From Gordonibacter pamelaeae (GTDB lineage: Bacteria > Actinomycetota > Coriobacteriia > Coriobacteriales > Eggerthellaceae): 64,000 nucleotides of DNA. Each line of letters begins with the position of its first letter. Position 1 is the first letter of the stretch. The stretch lies in the NCBI RefSeq assembly GCF_042665095.1, contig NZ_JBHTBV010000015.1; one strand, given 5' to 3'. The notes under the pieces were generated by a model. The model made no database searches. It saw nothing but the letters and a program-made list of their open reading frames with translations, and was not told the origin of the DNA. A program made the position numbers and the translations under genes. Below, one piece after another: positions 8,387 to 18,600 of the stretch.

Positions 8387-11300
8387 ATGGACGAGGGAAA
8401 CCGTGCCGAGGACGAGGCCGCGCACGCTGCTGCAGCGGGCGCGGACGACGGGGCCCGCCCGTCTCCGGACGCCCTCATGCGGTTTTCCGAAGCCGTGCGC
8501 GGGTGGTTCCTCGACGCGTTTCCGGCGGGCGCCACGCCCGTGCAGGAGCAGGCGTGGGAGGCGGTGGAAGACGGCGAGAACGCGCTCGTCATCGCGCCCA
8601 CCGGCTCGGGCAAGACGCTGGCCGCGTTCCTGTTCGCGCTCGACGCGCTCATGCGCGAGAAGGCACGCCCCGCTTCCGCGAGGCCGCCGCGTGGCGTGCG
8701 CGTGCTGTACGTGTCGCCGCTCAAGGCGCTCGGGGCGGACGTGGAGCGCAACTTGCAGGCACCGCTCGCGGGCATCGCGCAGCGGCTCGCCGCCGAAGGC
8801 GCCCCCGCGCCGCCGGTGCGCACGGGCATGCGCACCGGCGACACCACGCCCGACCAGCGCCGGGCCATCCAGCGCAACCCGCCGGACATCCTCATCACCA
8901 CGCCTGAGTCGCTCTACCTCATGCTCACGTCCAAGGCGCGCGAGGTGCTGCGCGGCGTGGAGACCGTCATCGTGGACGAGGTGCACGCGCTCGCGGGCAA
9001 CAAGCGCGGCGCACACCTGGCGCTTAGCCTGGAGCGGCTGGACGACCTGCTGGAACGCCCGGCGCAGCGCATCGGGCTCTCGGCCACGGTGCGGCCGGCG
9101 GACGAGGTGGCGCGCTTCCTGGGCGGGCCGCACCCTGTGCGCGTCATCGCGGCAGCGGGAAGGCCGGACCTGGACGTGCGCGTGGTGGTGCCCGTGCGCG
9201 ACATGACGGCCATCCCGGCCTTTCCCGGCGCCGACGCCGATGCGCCGCGCGCCGGCCGGGGCGGCGGGCCGCGCCGCGCGCCAGCCGAGGAGGCGTGGAA
9301 GTCCGACCGGGCGCTGCGCTCGCTCATGGCCGGCGACAAGCCCCGGGGAGCCACGCCCGACAGCCGAACGGGCACCTCGTCCATCTGGCCGCTCATCGAG
9401 GCGTCCATCTTGGACGAGGTGCTGGCGCACCGCACCACCATCGTGTTCGTGAACTCGCGCGGGCTGTGCGAGAAGCTCACGGCGCGGCTGAACGAGCTGT
9501 ACGCGAAGCGCGAGGGCCTCATGGCGCCCGGCGGCCAGGCGGACGGCGGACCGTCGTCGCACCTGCGCTCGGACCTGGGGTCCACGAGCGAGCTGGCGCA
9601 GGGCGCGCCCGAGATCATCGCGAAGGCCCACCACGGCTCGGTGTCGAAGGAGAAGCGCCTGCAGGTGGAGCGCGAGCTGAAGGCCGGCGAGCTGCCCTGC
9701 GTGGTGGCCACGTCCTCGCTCGAGCTGGGTATCGACATGGGATCGATCGACCTCGTGCTGCAGGTGGCCGCGCCCCCGTCGGTGGCGAGCGGCCTGCAGC
9801 GCATCGGGCGCGCGAACCACCAGGTGGGCGGGCGGTCGACGGGCTCCATCTACCCGCGCACGCGCACGGAGGTCATCGACGCGGCCGTGGTGGCCGAGGG
9901 CATGCGCGCCGGCGCCATCGAGGCCACCGCGCTCGTGCGCAACCCGCTGGACGTGCTGGCGCAGCAGACGGTGGCCGCCGTGGCCATGGGAGGCGCCACC
10001 GCCGACGGCTGGTACGCCACGGTACGGCGGGCGGCCCCGTTCTCGGAGCTGCCGCGCCGCGCGTTCGACGGGGTGCTGGACATGCTGTCCGGACGCTACG
10101 CCTCGGCCGACCTGGCCGAGTTCGCGCCGCGCATCGTATGGGACCGCGAGAGCGGGGAGCTCTCGCCGCGCCCCGCCGCCCAGCGGCTGGCCGTGACGGC
10201 GGCGGGCACGATCCCCGACCGCGGCATGTTCTCGGTGGTGCTGCCCGAGGGCGACGGCAACGAGGGCCGGCGCCGCGTGGGCGAGCTGGACGAGGAGATG
10301 GTGTACGAGTCGCGCGTGGGCGACATCATCGCGCTGGGCACCAGCTCGTGGCGCATAAGCGAGATCACGCGCGACCGCGTGATCGTGGAGCCCGCGCCGG
10401 GCCGCTCCGCGCGCCTGCCGTTCTGGCATGGCGAGGGCGTGGGCCGTCCCGCCGAGACCGGGCGTGCGCGCGGGGCGTTCTTGCGCGCCGTGGCCGCGGG
10501 CATGGACGACGGGGCCGCTGCCGGCGCGGACCTGCTCGCCGATGCGGCCTCGGGCCTCGACCCCGCCCTGCGCGAGCGGTTGGCGGCCGCGGGCCTCGAC
10601 GAGGACGCGCAGGGCAACCTGGCCGCGCTCGTGCGCGCGCAGCGCGAGGCCACCGGCGTCGTGCCCGACGACCGGACGCTCGTGGTGGAGCGCTGCGAGG
10701 ACGAGACGGGCGACTGGCGCGTCATGCTGCACTCGCCCTACGGCCGCCGCGTGCACGAGCCGTGGGCCATGGCGGTGCAGGACCGCGTGGAGCGCACGCT
10801 CGGCTTCGACCCGCAGGCCATGGCCGCCGACGACGGCATCCTGCTGCGCGTTCCCATGACCGAGACGCGCCTGCCGGGAGCGGAGCTGTTCGCCTTCGAC
10901 CCCGACGAGCTCGTGCGCATCGTGCGCGACCGGGTGGACAAGACGGCGCTCTTCGCCGCGCGTTTCCGCGAGTGCGCGGCGCGCGCCCTGCTCATGTCGC
11001 CCACCCGTCCGGGCAAGCGGGCGCCCTTGTGGCAGCAGCGCCTCAAGGCGGGGCAGCTGCTGGAGGCGGCGCGCGGCGAGCGCGATTTCCCGATACTACT
11101 GGAGACGGCGCGCGAGTGCCTGCAGGACGTGTACGACCTGGACGCGCTCCACGAGCTCATGGAGGGGCTTGCGGCGGGCACCGTGCGCATGGTGGAGGCG
11201 CAGACGAGCATCCCGTCGCCCTTTGCCGGTCCGCTCCTGTTCGGCTACGTGGGCGAGCACCTGTACCAGGGCGACCTGCCGCACGCGGAGCGCCAGGCGT

Positions 11301-13553
11301 CGCTGCTGTCGCTGGACCCGGCGCTCTTGGGCGAGCTCTTGGGCTCGGCCGATCTGGGCGAGCTGTTGGACCCGCAGGTGGTGGCCCAGGTGGAGGCCCA
11401 GCTGCAGCGTGTGGCCCCCGACCGCCGCGCCCGCGGCGTGGAGGGCGCGGCCGACCTGCTGCGCGTGCTGGGCCCGCTCGCGGCGGAAGAGGCGGCCGCG
11501 CGGCTGGAGGCGCTGGGAGGACCGCCCGGGTCCGGTCTGGAAGACTGCGATGCCGAGGCAGCCGCCTCCGCGCCTTCCCGTCCCGCCACCCCTGCCGAGG
11601 CCTGCGCCCTGCTGGAAAAGCTGCGCGACGCGAAGCGCGCCTTCCCGGCCGTGATCGGCGGCGTGGAGCGCTGGGCGGCCGTGGAGGATGCGGGGCGCCT
11701 GCGCGAGGCGCTGGGCACGGCCGTGCCCACCTGGGTTCCCGCGGCGTTCCTCGAGGTGCCGGACGCGGGCGACGGCCCGGGCCCGCTCGACGGCCTCGTC
11801 GCGCGCTACGCCCGCACGCACGGCCCGTTCGCGGAGGCGGAGGTGGCAACGCGCCTCGGCATCGGGCCGTCGGTGGCGCGCGAGAGCCTGCGCCGCCTGG
11901 CCGCAGCCGGCAAGATCGTGCAGGGCCGGTTCGGCTGCGCGGACGGCCCGGAGCCCGCGGGTGTCGGGGCCGCGGCCGGGGGCACGGGGGCCGAGCGCAC
12001 CTGGGTGGCGGCGGAGGTGTTCCGCCGCCTGCGGTCGCGCTCGCTCGCGAAGGCGCGCGCCGCCGTGCGCGCGGTGCCTGCGAGCGCCTACGCGCGCTAT
12101 GTGCTGGATCTGCAGGGCGTGGGCGCGGGCGGGGGAACGCTCGAGGGGGCGGAAGGGGTTGCCCAGGTCATCTCCCAGTTCGAGGGCGTGTTTCTGCCGG
12201 CAGCGGCCTGGGAGGGCCACGTGTTCCCCAGCCGGGTGCGCGACTTTCGGCCGTCGATGCTCGACGAGCTCGTCGCCGCGGGCGAGGTGGTGTGGGCGGG
12301 GGGGCCGCCGCGAGGACGGCGCCCCGCCGGCGGACGGGGGCCCGCGGGCGCGCAAGGCGGGAAAGGCTGCCGCGGCGCCCGCGCTCGTGGCGTTCTACCC
12401 TACGGACTCGCCGCTCGCGCCCGTGCAGGCCGATGCCGTGCAGGTGGGGGCGGAGGACGTGGAGCCGGCCGTGAGCCCGTCGGTGGAGGAGGCCGTCGTG
12501 GAGGCGCTCGCCAGCGGCTACGGGCTGTTCTTCCGCCAGATAGCCGATGCGGTGCGGCGCCGGATGGAGCCCGAGCGCGTCGACGAGGCGTCCATCGCCG
12601 CGGCGCTGCAGGAGCTGGTGTGGAGCGGGCGCGCCACGAACGACACGTTCGCCCCGGTACGCGCGGCCGAGGCGGCGGCTTCGGGCACGCGTCCGCGTCC
12701 CGTGCCGAAGCGCCGCGCGAGCAGCCGGCGCTCGCGCTACCGTGGCGCCGCAGCCGGCGGGCTGCGGGCCGAGGCCGCGGAGCGCGTCTCCGTCGCGGGC
12801 ATCGGCCCTGCGGGCGCGGCGCTCTCGGGCCGTTGGTCGCTGCTCGCGCCGTCGCCGGAGAACGATACCGTGCGCGCCGTGGCGCTGGTGGAGTCGATCC
12901 TCGACCGCTACGGCGTGCTCGCGCGCGACGTTGCCCTGCTCTCCGGCGTGTCCGGCGGCCTGGGCACCCTCATGCCGGTGCTGCGGTCGATGGAGGATGC
13001 CGGCGACCTTCTGCGCGGCATGTTCGTGAAAGGCCTCGGCCCGGCGCAGTTCGCCGCCCGCGAGACGGTGGACCTGCTGCGCACCTATGCGGCCGAGGAC
13101 GATGCGCGCGAACCCCGGTTCGGTGACGAGGGGTGCGTGGTGCTGGCGGCCGACGATCCCGCGAGCCTGTTCGGGGCCGGCCTGCCATGGCCGCCCCTCT
13201 CGGGCGGCGACGCACCCTCCGCGGCGCGCCCCTCGCGCCGGCCGGGAAGCCTCGTGGTCGTGCGCGACGGCATGCCGGTACTCTACGCGGCGGCGGGCCT
13301 GCGCTCCGTGCTGGCCTTCACCGCGGACGAGGCGGCGCTCGAAGAGGCCGCCCGCGCCCTCGTCGCCCACGCGGCGCGTGCGGTGCGGCGCGACGGGGCG
13401 GAGGGCTCCCGCAAGAAGGTGGTGGTGGAGTCGTTCAACGGCCGGCCCGTGCTGGACACGCCGTTCGCCGACGTCCTCCAGCGGGCGGGCCTCGTCCGCC
13501 TGCCCGACGGCATGCGCCTCTACGTGGACCCGTTCGCGCGGGGAGCGCAGTGA
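8387..13553 (+). pseudogene. lhr: Large ATP-dependent helicase Lhr, frameshifted
   Basis: Superfamily 2 helicase of the Lhr type, implicated in DNA repair. Visible motifs: Walker A APTGSGKT (residues ~70-77), DEVH box (~197-200), SATVRP, and motif V/VI SSLELGIDMGS...GLQRIGRANHQ. The reading frame is lost at a G7 tract (12298-12304). Deleting one G joins EVVWAGG to REDGAPPADGG and gives one 1721-aa protein ending at 13553; without this the long frame runs on in non-coding sequence. The C-terminal part contains the winged-helix and Lhr-C regions. ATG 8387 is preceded by GGAAGGGGG, 10 bases away. Homopolymer slippage is a common sequencing error, so the gene may be intact in the organism. Confidence 0.85.
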
Positions 13554-13671
13554 CCGGTGCCGATGCGCGCGCCCGCAGCCCAAGGTCCGCGCAGTTGTAG
13601 CCGAAGGAGCCGCGAAGGCGGTTCGAGAAGGCCGGGGCCGCAGCGCCCCGGGCCCGGAAAGGAGGGCCGAC

Positions 13672-14091
13672 ATGCCCGTCCCGGTGTTCGTCAACGCCTA
13701 CCGATGCGCCTACGAGCTGCGCGAGCGCGCCCTGCGCGCCGCCGACGCAGGTCTGTACGACGCAGCGGCGTTCTATATGAGGAAGATCATCGCGGTCGTT
13801 GCCGACTCGTTCATCGAACGGTACCAAGAGATCGGTCGCGGTGCCGAGTTCGAGTGCTTCTGCCGGCGGAACAACCGCTCGACGTACTCGCTGAACGAGA
13901 AGGTCGACTTCCTGTGCAGCCAGGAGAACATTCCCGCGGCATCCAGGGACGCTTACGACGCCGTGCGCACATACGGCAACGCGGCGGTTCACAAGACGGA
14001 CTTCCGCGAGGACCCGCGCCAGCACGCCGAGCTTATGCGCCGCCTGGACGCAGAGCTCACGAGCTTCTACCGCATGGCCATGGGCGACTAG
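13672..14091 (+). CDS. DUF4145-like hypothetical protein
   Basis: 139 aa, mostly helical. The C-terminal pattern AYDAVRTYGNAAVHK resembles the R-G-N-x-x-A-H core of DUF4145/HEPN-like domains, where such residues support RNA binding or cleavage, though the canonical RxxxxH spacing is not clear here. The ATG is preceded by AAAGGAGGG. It follows lhr by about 120 bases. Function unknown; a HEPN-like RNase is only a possibility. Confidence 0.6.
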   Translation: MPVPVFVNAYRCAYELRERALRAADAGLYDAAAFYMRKIIAVVADSFIERYQEIGRGAEFECFCRRNNRSTYSLNEKVDFLCSQENIPAASRDAYDAVRTYGNAAVHKTDFREDPRQHAELMRRLDAELTSFYRMAMGD

Positions 14092-14320
14092 CGCGGCGCC
14101 CGGCGGACGGGGGCGTGCCGAGCACCCTGCCGCGCCGATGCCGCATGGTTTCGCCACGAGCCTGCCGCCTGCGCATACGCGGATGTTGGGGAGCCGGTGA
14201 GAACGTTTCATGGCCGACCGGTAGCAATTGGGTGGAAAACGCCGCCGCCGCGCGCTGGTGCGGTATGTTCGGATGGGGCGAGGGCCCCGTATGGACACGA
14301 GGCGAACAGGAGGTTGCGGC

Positions 14321-15415
14321 ATGGCGCGAGATGCGGGCGGCGGGAAGGCGAAGAGGAGCAGGCTGTTCGATGACTTGTCGATCGCGCAGGTCGTTGCCGG
14401 TGCGCTGGCAGCCGTCACCTCCATGCTGCTGGCCTCGCAGATAGGCATCTACGGCTCTGTGATAGGCGTTGGCGTGGGCTCCGTTGTGTCGGCGGTGGCA
14501 TCGCAGCTGTACAAGAAGTTCTTCACCGCGTCGGCCGAGAAGCTGCGCGAGCTGAAGCCGGGCGAGACCGGCTACGTGCCTCCCGCAAAGGGCGCCTCGG
14601 ACGATGCGGAGGCGGAAGCGCCGGACCCGTCGGGACGGACCGCCGCCCGGCATGCCGCCGGATCGGCGGGGGCCACGGCAACCCTCCCGCAGGCGGAGAA
14701 GACCGCGCGCCTCTCGCCGCAGGAACCTGCCGGGCCGTATGAGGCGGCGCGGCGCTCGCGCACGCCGCGCGCCGACGACGCCGGCCTGCGCGAAGACCCC
14801 ACGGTGCAGCGGGCGCGCGAGCGACGCGAGCACAAGAAGAAGCTGCAGCGACGCGTGGTGGCGGTGTCCATCGCGTCCGCCATCGTGGCTGTGGCGCTGT
14901 CCGCCCTCGTCATCGACCTCGTCACCACCGGGCAGGGCGTGGGCGCGAAGCCGCAGCCACTCATCTCCTCGTCGTCGCAGGCCCAGAAGCAGGACTCCTC
15001 GGGAAGCGGGGATGCTTCGAACGAGGGGGAGGACAAGGGGACGTCTTCGGGCTCGAGCGATCCCTCTGCGACGGACCCGTCGAAGGACGCGGCGCCGAAC
15101 GGGTCCTCGGGCTCGTCGGGCGGCAACTCGTCGTCGGGCGGAGACCAGGGATCTTCGGACGGCTCGGGATCTTCGGGATCATCGGGATCGGGCTCGTCGG
15201 GTTCGTCGGGCGACTCCTCGGGTTCGTCGGGCTCGTCGGACGGCTCCGGCAGCGGCAGCACGGGGGGTGGCAGCGGATCGGGCGGCAGCGGGCAGTCCGG
15301 CAGCGGCTCGCACGATTCCGCCTCGCAGCCGAATTCGGGCGGCTCGCCCTCCAGTTCGACCCAAGGCTCGGCGACCCAAAGCTCGGGCGGCGCCGCGGTT
15401 GCCGTAACCCGGTGA
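14321..15415 (+). CDS. Membrane protein with Ser/Gly low-complexity tail
   Basis: 364 aa. Two hydrophobic regions: residues ~20-55 (VVAGALAAVTSMLLASQIG) and a single segment at ~182-208 (VVAVSIASAIVAVALSALVI). Between them lies a charged, disordered stretch. After the second segment about 130 residues are almost only Ser, Gly, Asp and Pro with SGSSGSS-type repeats. No signal cleavage site or LPXTG motif. The start was chosen at ATG 14321 because CAGGAGG lies 7 bases upstream; an in-frame earlier ATG lacks this. Function unknown; probably a linker or surface-exposed tail. Confidence 0.65.
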   Translation: MARDAGGGKAKRSRLFDDLSIAQVVAGALAAVTSMLLASQIGIYGSVIGVGVGSVVSAVASQLYKKFFTASAEKLRELKPGETGYVPPAKGASDDAEAEAPDPSGRTAARHAAGSAGATATLPQAEKTARLSPQEPAGPYEAARRSRTPRADDAGLREDPTVQRARERREHKKKLQRRVVAVSIASAIVAVALSALVIDLVTTGQGVGAKPQPLISSSSQAQKQDSSGSGDASNEGEDKGTSSGSSDPSATDPSKDAAPNGSSGSSGGNSSSGGDQGSSDGSGSSGSSGSGSSGSSGDSSGSSGSSDGSGSGSTGGGSGSGGSGQSGSGSHDSASQPNSGGSPSSSTQGSATQSSGGAAVAVTR

Positions 15416-15485
15416 GCGGCGGGAACGAGGGCGCCCTGCGCGAGAGGTCGCGGCGGGGGCGCCCCTGCCCGGGTTCGCCCGCTGC

Positions 15486-15722
15486 CTAAAGGTACCTCTC
15501 GCGCAGGTACGCCAGGCACTCGTCGTTTCCGTTGACGAGCTGCTGGCCGTCCCACAGGTAGGGGATGAGGTCCGCGTTGCCGCCCAGCTCGAGGAGCTCC
15601 TGGTAGGGGGCTTCCTGCTCCACGTCGCGCTTGTCGAGCTCTATGCCGTGCTCGTCGGCGAAGTGGGTCAGGACCGAGCAGGTGGGGCACGGGGCCCAGT
15701 AGTACAGAATCGGCTTCTCCAT
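15486..15722 (-). CDS. Glutaredoxin-like protein
   Basis: 78 aa with a thioredoxin-fold pattern: MEKPILYYWAPCPTCSVL carries the CPTC redox site at residues 12-15, and LIPYLWDGQQLV holds the cis-Pro. Likely a small thiol-disulfide or electron-transfer protein in the cytoplasm. Upstream on the minus strand GAGAGGAAACGCCACC precedes the ATG. It is divergent from the patatin gene, whose promoter lies in the same gap. Confidence 0.8.
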   Translation of the reverse strand: MEKPILYYWAPCPTCSVLTHFADEHGIELDKRDVEQEAPYQELLELGGNADLIPYLWDGQQLVNGNDECLAYLRERYL

Positions 15723-15800
15723 GGTGGCGTTTCCTCTCGTCTCTCATCGCATTCGGCGACGCCGCGGTATCTCATTTCCTGGGAGAGCCCGCGGCACGGC

Positions 15801-15813
15801 TATAATACTCCCA
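15801..15813 (+). promoter_or_regulatory. -10 box placing transcription start at the ATG (leaderless)
   Basis: TATAAT at 15801-15806 is followed by six bases and then the ATG at 15813. The start of transcription expected 7 bases after the box coincides with the A of the ATG. No Shine-Dalgarno site precedes this ATG, in contrast to most genes in the window. The -35 region is weak. Confidence 0.6.
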
Positions 15814-16721
15814 TGGGCACCCTGACGGTCAACATATCCGACGTCGCGCTCGTCATCGAGGGCGGCGGCATGCGCGCCAGCTACACGGCGGGGGCCGTGG
15901 TCACGCTGCTGGAGCGCCAGCTGCATTTCGGGCGCGTGTACGGCATCTCCGCCGGCTCGAGCCACGCGGTGAACTACGTGTCGCGCGACATCGCGCGCAC
16001 GAAGGCGTCGTTCGTCGACCTCGTGCGCGACCCGCGCTTCGGCGGCGTGGGCAGCTTCCTGCGCGGGCATGGCTACTTCAACGCGCCGTATCTGTACGAG
16101 GGCGTTGCCGAGGAGCTGGCGGGAACGGACGCCGTGATGGCGTTCGATTTCGACACGTTCGCGGCCAGCGACGCCGACGTGCACATCGAGGGCTTCGACT
16201 GGGACACCGGTGAGACGGTGGCTTGGACGAAGGCCGATTGCCCCACGCTGCGCGATATGATGCTGCGCGTGCGGGCCAGCTCCACCATGCCCCTGTTCAT
16301 GCCGCCCACGGTAATCAATGGGCGCACGTTCATGGACGGCGGCCTGGGCGAGAGCCGGGGCATCCTGCTGGACGCCGCGCGCCGCGACGGGTTCGAGCGG
16401 TTCCTCGTCATCCGCTCGCAGCCGCGCGGCTATCGCAAGAAGCCGCCGCGGCCGGCTGCGCAGGCGCTGTTCCGCGCTGCCTTCCGGGCCCATCCGCAGG
16501 TGGCCGAGCGCACCATCGGGCGCTGGCAGCCCTACAACGCCCTCTGCGACGAGGTCGACCGCCTGGAGCGCGAGGGCGCCGCCTGCGTGTTCCACCCCGA
16601 CGAGATGCCGGTATCGAACCGGGAGACGGACCACGCGAAGCTGTCCCGCGCCTACGACCAGGGCTACGCCCAGGCCCAACGCGAGGCCGACGCCTGGGAA
16701 ACGTGGCTGCAGCGCGGCTGA
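15813..16721 (+). CDS. Patatin-like phospholipase (first copy)
   Basis: 302 aa. Serine lipid acyl hydrolase of the bacterial patatin (YjjU-like) type. The oxyanion Gly-rich motif is VIEGGGMR (residues 13-20), the nucleophile elbow is GISAGSS (~47-53), and the catalytic Asp sits in MDGGLGE (~172-178), giving a complete Ser-Asp dyad. No signal peptide, so cytoplasmic. The start is supported by alignment with the paralogue at 19950, which begins the same distance before the EGGGM motif, and by the -10 box just upstream. It is apparently translated from a leaderless mRNA. Confidence 0.85.
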   Translation: MGTLTVNISDVALVIEGGGMRASYTAGAVVTLLERQLHFGRVYGISAGSSHAVNYVSRDIARTKASFVDLVRDPRFGGVGSFLRGHGYFNAPYLYEGVAEELAGTDAVMAFDFDTFAASDADVHIEGFDWDTGETVAWTKADCPTLRDMMLRVRASSTMPLFMPPTVINGRTFMDGGLGESRGILLDAARRDGFERFLVIRSQPRGYRKKPPRPAAQALFRAAFRAHPQVAERTIGRWQPYNALCDEVDRLEREGAACVFHPDEMPVSNRETDHAKLSRAYDQGYAQAQREADAWETWLQRG

Positions 16722-16774
16722 GGCGCGCTGCGGAGAAGGGTGCGGCGACGCCGCGCGCGAGAGGTGAGTACTCT

Positions 16775-16928
16775 CTGTCAAGCCGGCGTCGACACCCCAC
16801 AGACCAGCCAGCGTTGACACCCCGCAGGCCAGCCGGCGCTCTGCTGCCTTGGGCCAGCAGAGCAGGCCAAGGGACCCATCACGACGGCCCAACGTGGTGG
16901 AGCGCTGTCAAGCCTGCGAGGTGTCGAC
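16775..16928. repeat. 25-bp imperfect tandem repeat with an inverted copy
   Basis: Unit 1 (16781-16805) and unit 2 (16806-16830) share 21 of 25 bases, built on AGCCGGCGTCGACACCCC; a partial third unit is at 16831-16840. CTGTCAAGCC occurs directly at 16775 and again at 16904, and GTCGACACC at 16789 reappears as GGTGTCGAC at 16920-16928. This lies in the 560-bp gap 16722-17282, which otherwise holds no gene. Confidence 0.6.
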
Positions 16929-16942
16929 GGAGGGCCCCAATT

Positions 16943-17094
16943 TGGCAGAGATTCCGAGATATGTGATTTTTCACCTGCCGAAAAATCGTCTCGCGGGAGA
17001 GCGCAGGCGCAAAAGGCCAGATCGGCCTATCCTGTTTAATCGATTCGAACCGAACGTGTCGGGCCGAGAGTCACACACCTCGGAATCTCTGCCA
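16943..17094. repeat. 16-bp inverted repeat pair, possible MITE-like element
   Basis: TGGCAGAGATTCCGAG (16943-16958) is repeated exactly in reverse complement at 17079-17094. Near each arm is a CCGAAAAAT / ATTTTTCGG pair. The enclosed sequence is less GC-rich than the surroundings and non-coding. The TGGCAGA core is shared with the inverted repeat at 591-758. Confidence 0.6.
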
Positions 17095-17282
17095 TTTTTC
17101 GGTCCTCTGCCCCTGCTGCTTTTCGACACCTCCTTTCGATTCGCGTGTACTGGGGCCGGCCGGTATCCTCGGCTGCTCGCCTCGGCCGTGCGCCGGACGG
17201 CTCGGTCTGCGTACCGCGCTCCGACCGTGCTGTCGGCTATACTGGGTTGTATCGATTCAGGCGATGCGAAGGGAAACGCTCG

Positions 17283-17810
17283 GTGCAGCTGGGCATCACC
17301 ATACCGTTGCAGCGGCATCTGCGGCTTGCGCGGCCGCCTTACGGCGAGCCGGAGGAGCCGCTCTTCTGCTGGGAGGCGCACCGTGCGGCGCTCGGCGGGG
17401 CCGACGTGCTGCTGCTGGCGAACGCGCGCAACCGGTTCGCGGCCTTCGCGTGCATGCAGCCGGGGGATTGGCGCGATTGGGAGGCCGTCGCGCTCGCGGC
17501 GTTGCACGCCTCGCTTGCAACCTGCGGGTTCGACGAGGACGCGATCGGGGCGTACCGGTTCCTCGCCGGCGCGCCCGAGGTCACGCGCACGCACGGCCGG
17601 CGTCCCGTCGCGTTCATGAACGTGCTGGTGGACAAGCTGCTGGCGCTCCCGCTTGCGCTCGACGCGGCGGCCGATCCGTTCCCGGCGGAGCTGTGCCGTC
17701 TGGCGAACGAGCAGATGCCGTGCAAGGCGGCCGGCTTCGAGGGCCTTGGCCTGCCCGCCGGACGCTTCGCCGCGGACCTCGCGCGTTTGGGGATCGCCCG
17801 CCCGTTGTAG
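17283..17810 (+). CDS. DUF6933-like hypothetical protein
   Basis: 175 aa from GTG 17283. The pattern LFCWEAHRAALGGADVLLLAN followed by FMNVLVDKLL resembles DUF6933-type proteins (an SWHA..LVLVND / VANMN pattern), from memory. Start is a GTG with GAAGGG about 8 bases upstream; a TATACT -10-like box lies at 17235-17240. Function unknown. No membrane segment. It precedes tcdA by 49 bases. Confidence 0.6.
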   Translation: MQLGITIPLQRHLRLARPPYGEPEEPLFCWEAHRAALGGADVLLLANARNRFAAFACMQPGDWRDWEAVALAALHASLATCGFDEDAIGAYRFLAGAPEVTRTHGRRPVAFMNVLVDKLLALPLALDAAADPFPAELCRLANEQMPCKAAGFEGLGLPAGRFAADLARLGIARPL

Positions 17811-17859
17811 GCGCTTCTCGACGGGCGTGCTACCATGGTCGCCGACAGAAAGGAAGCGC

Positions 17860-18600
17860 ATGACGGCAACCGGCGACACCGCCACCTCGAAACTCGAACT
17901 GATCATGGGACGCGACGGCCTTGCGCGCCTCGCGGACTCCACCGTCATGGTGCTCGGCGTGGGCGGCGTGGGCTCGAACTGCGTGGAGGCGCTTGCGCGC
18001 GGCGGGGTGGGGCGCCTGATCGTGGTGGACCACGACGTGGTGCAGGCGAGCAACATCAACCGCCAGTCCATCGCGTTCACGAGCACCATCGGCCGCAAGA
18101 AGGTGGACGTGGCGCGCGCCATGGTGGCCGATATCAACCCCGCGGCGCAGGTGGAGGCGATCGACGAGTTCCTGCTGGCCGAGAACGTGCCGACGTTCCT
18201 CGACGCGCACGCCGGCGGGGCGGACTACGTGGTGGATGCCATCGACACGATATCGGCGAAGCTCGCCATCGCGCAGTACGCCGACGAGCGCGGGCTGCGC
18301 CTGATCAGCAGCATGGGCGCGGCGAACAAGCTGCGCCCCGAGTGCTTCCGCGTGGCGGACGTGTACGACACGGTGAACTGCCCGCTCTGCCGCATCATGC
18401 GCAAGGAGGGCCGCAAGCGCGGCATCCGGAGCCTGCGCGTGCTGTACTCGTGCGAGCAGCCGGTGGACGTGCCCGTGCGCGAGGGCGCCGCGCGCCGCGA
18501 GCGGTCGAACCTCGGCACGGCGTCGTACGTGCCGCCCATCATGGGCCAGATGATCGCCGGCGAGGTGATCTGCGCGCTGGCGGGGATCGGGCGCGCATGA
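17860..18600 (+). CDS. tcdA: tRNA threonylcarbamoyladenosine dehydratase (TcdA/CsdL)
   Basis: 246 aa. E1-like ThiF-fold enzyme that cyclises t6A37 to ct6A in tRNA using ATP. Rossmann motif VLGVGGVGSNCVEALARGG near residue 30, DHDVVQASNINRQ near 63, and the adenylation/metal region CPLCRIMRKEG near 175. The start follows AAAGGAAGCGC. The stop overlaps the next gene as ATGA, so the TatD-like hydrolase is translationally coupled. ThiF/MoeB alternatives are less likely because the length and MGAANKLRPECFRVADVYDT match the TcdA group. Confidence 0.88.
   Translation: MTATGDTATSKLELIMGRDGLARLADSTVMVLGVGGVGSNCVEALARGGVGRLIVVDHDVVQASNINRQSIAFTSTIGRKKVDVARAMVADINPAAQVEAIDEFLLAENVPTFLDAHAGGADYVVDAIDTISAKLAIAQYADERGLRLISSMGAANKLRPECFRVADVYDTVNCPLCRIMRKEGRKRGIRSLRVLYSCEQPVDVPVREGAARRERSNLGTASYVPPIMGQMIAGEVICALAGIGRA

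Noticed and set aside
7718..10756. Minus-strand 1012-codon frame opposite lhr
   Set aside because: Composition is that of an antisense shadow and it crosses the intergenic terminator region; no homology recognised.
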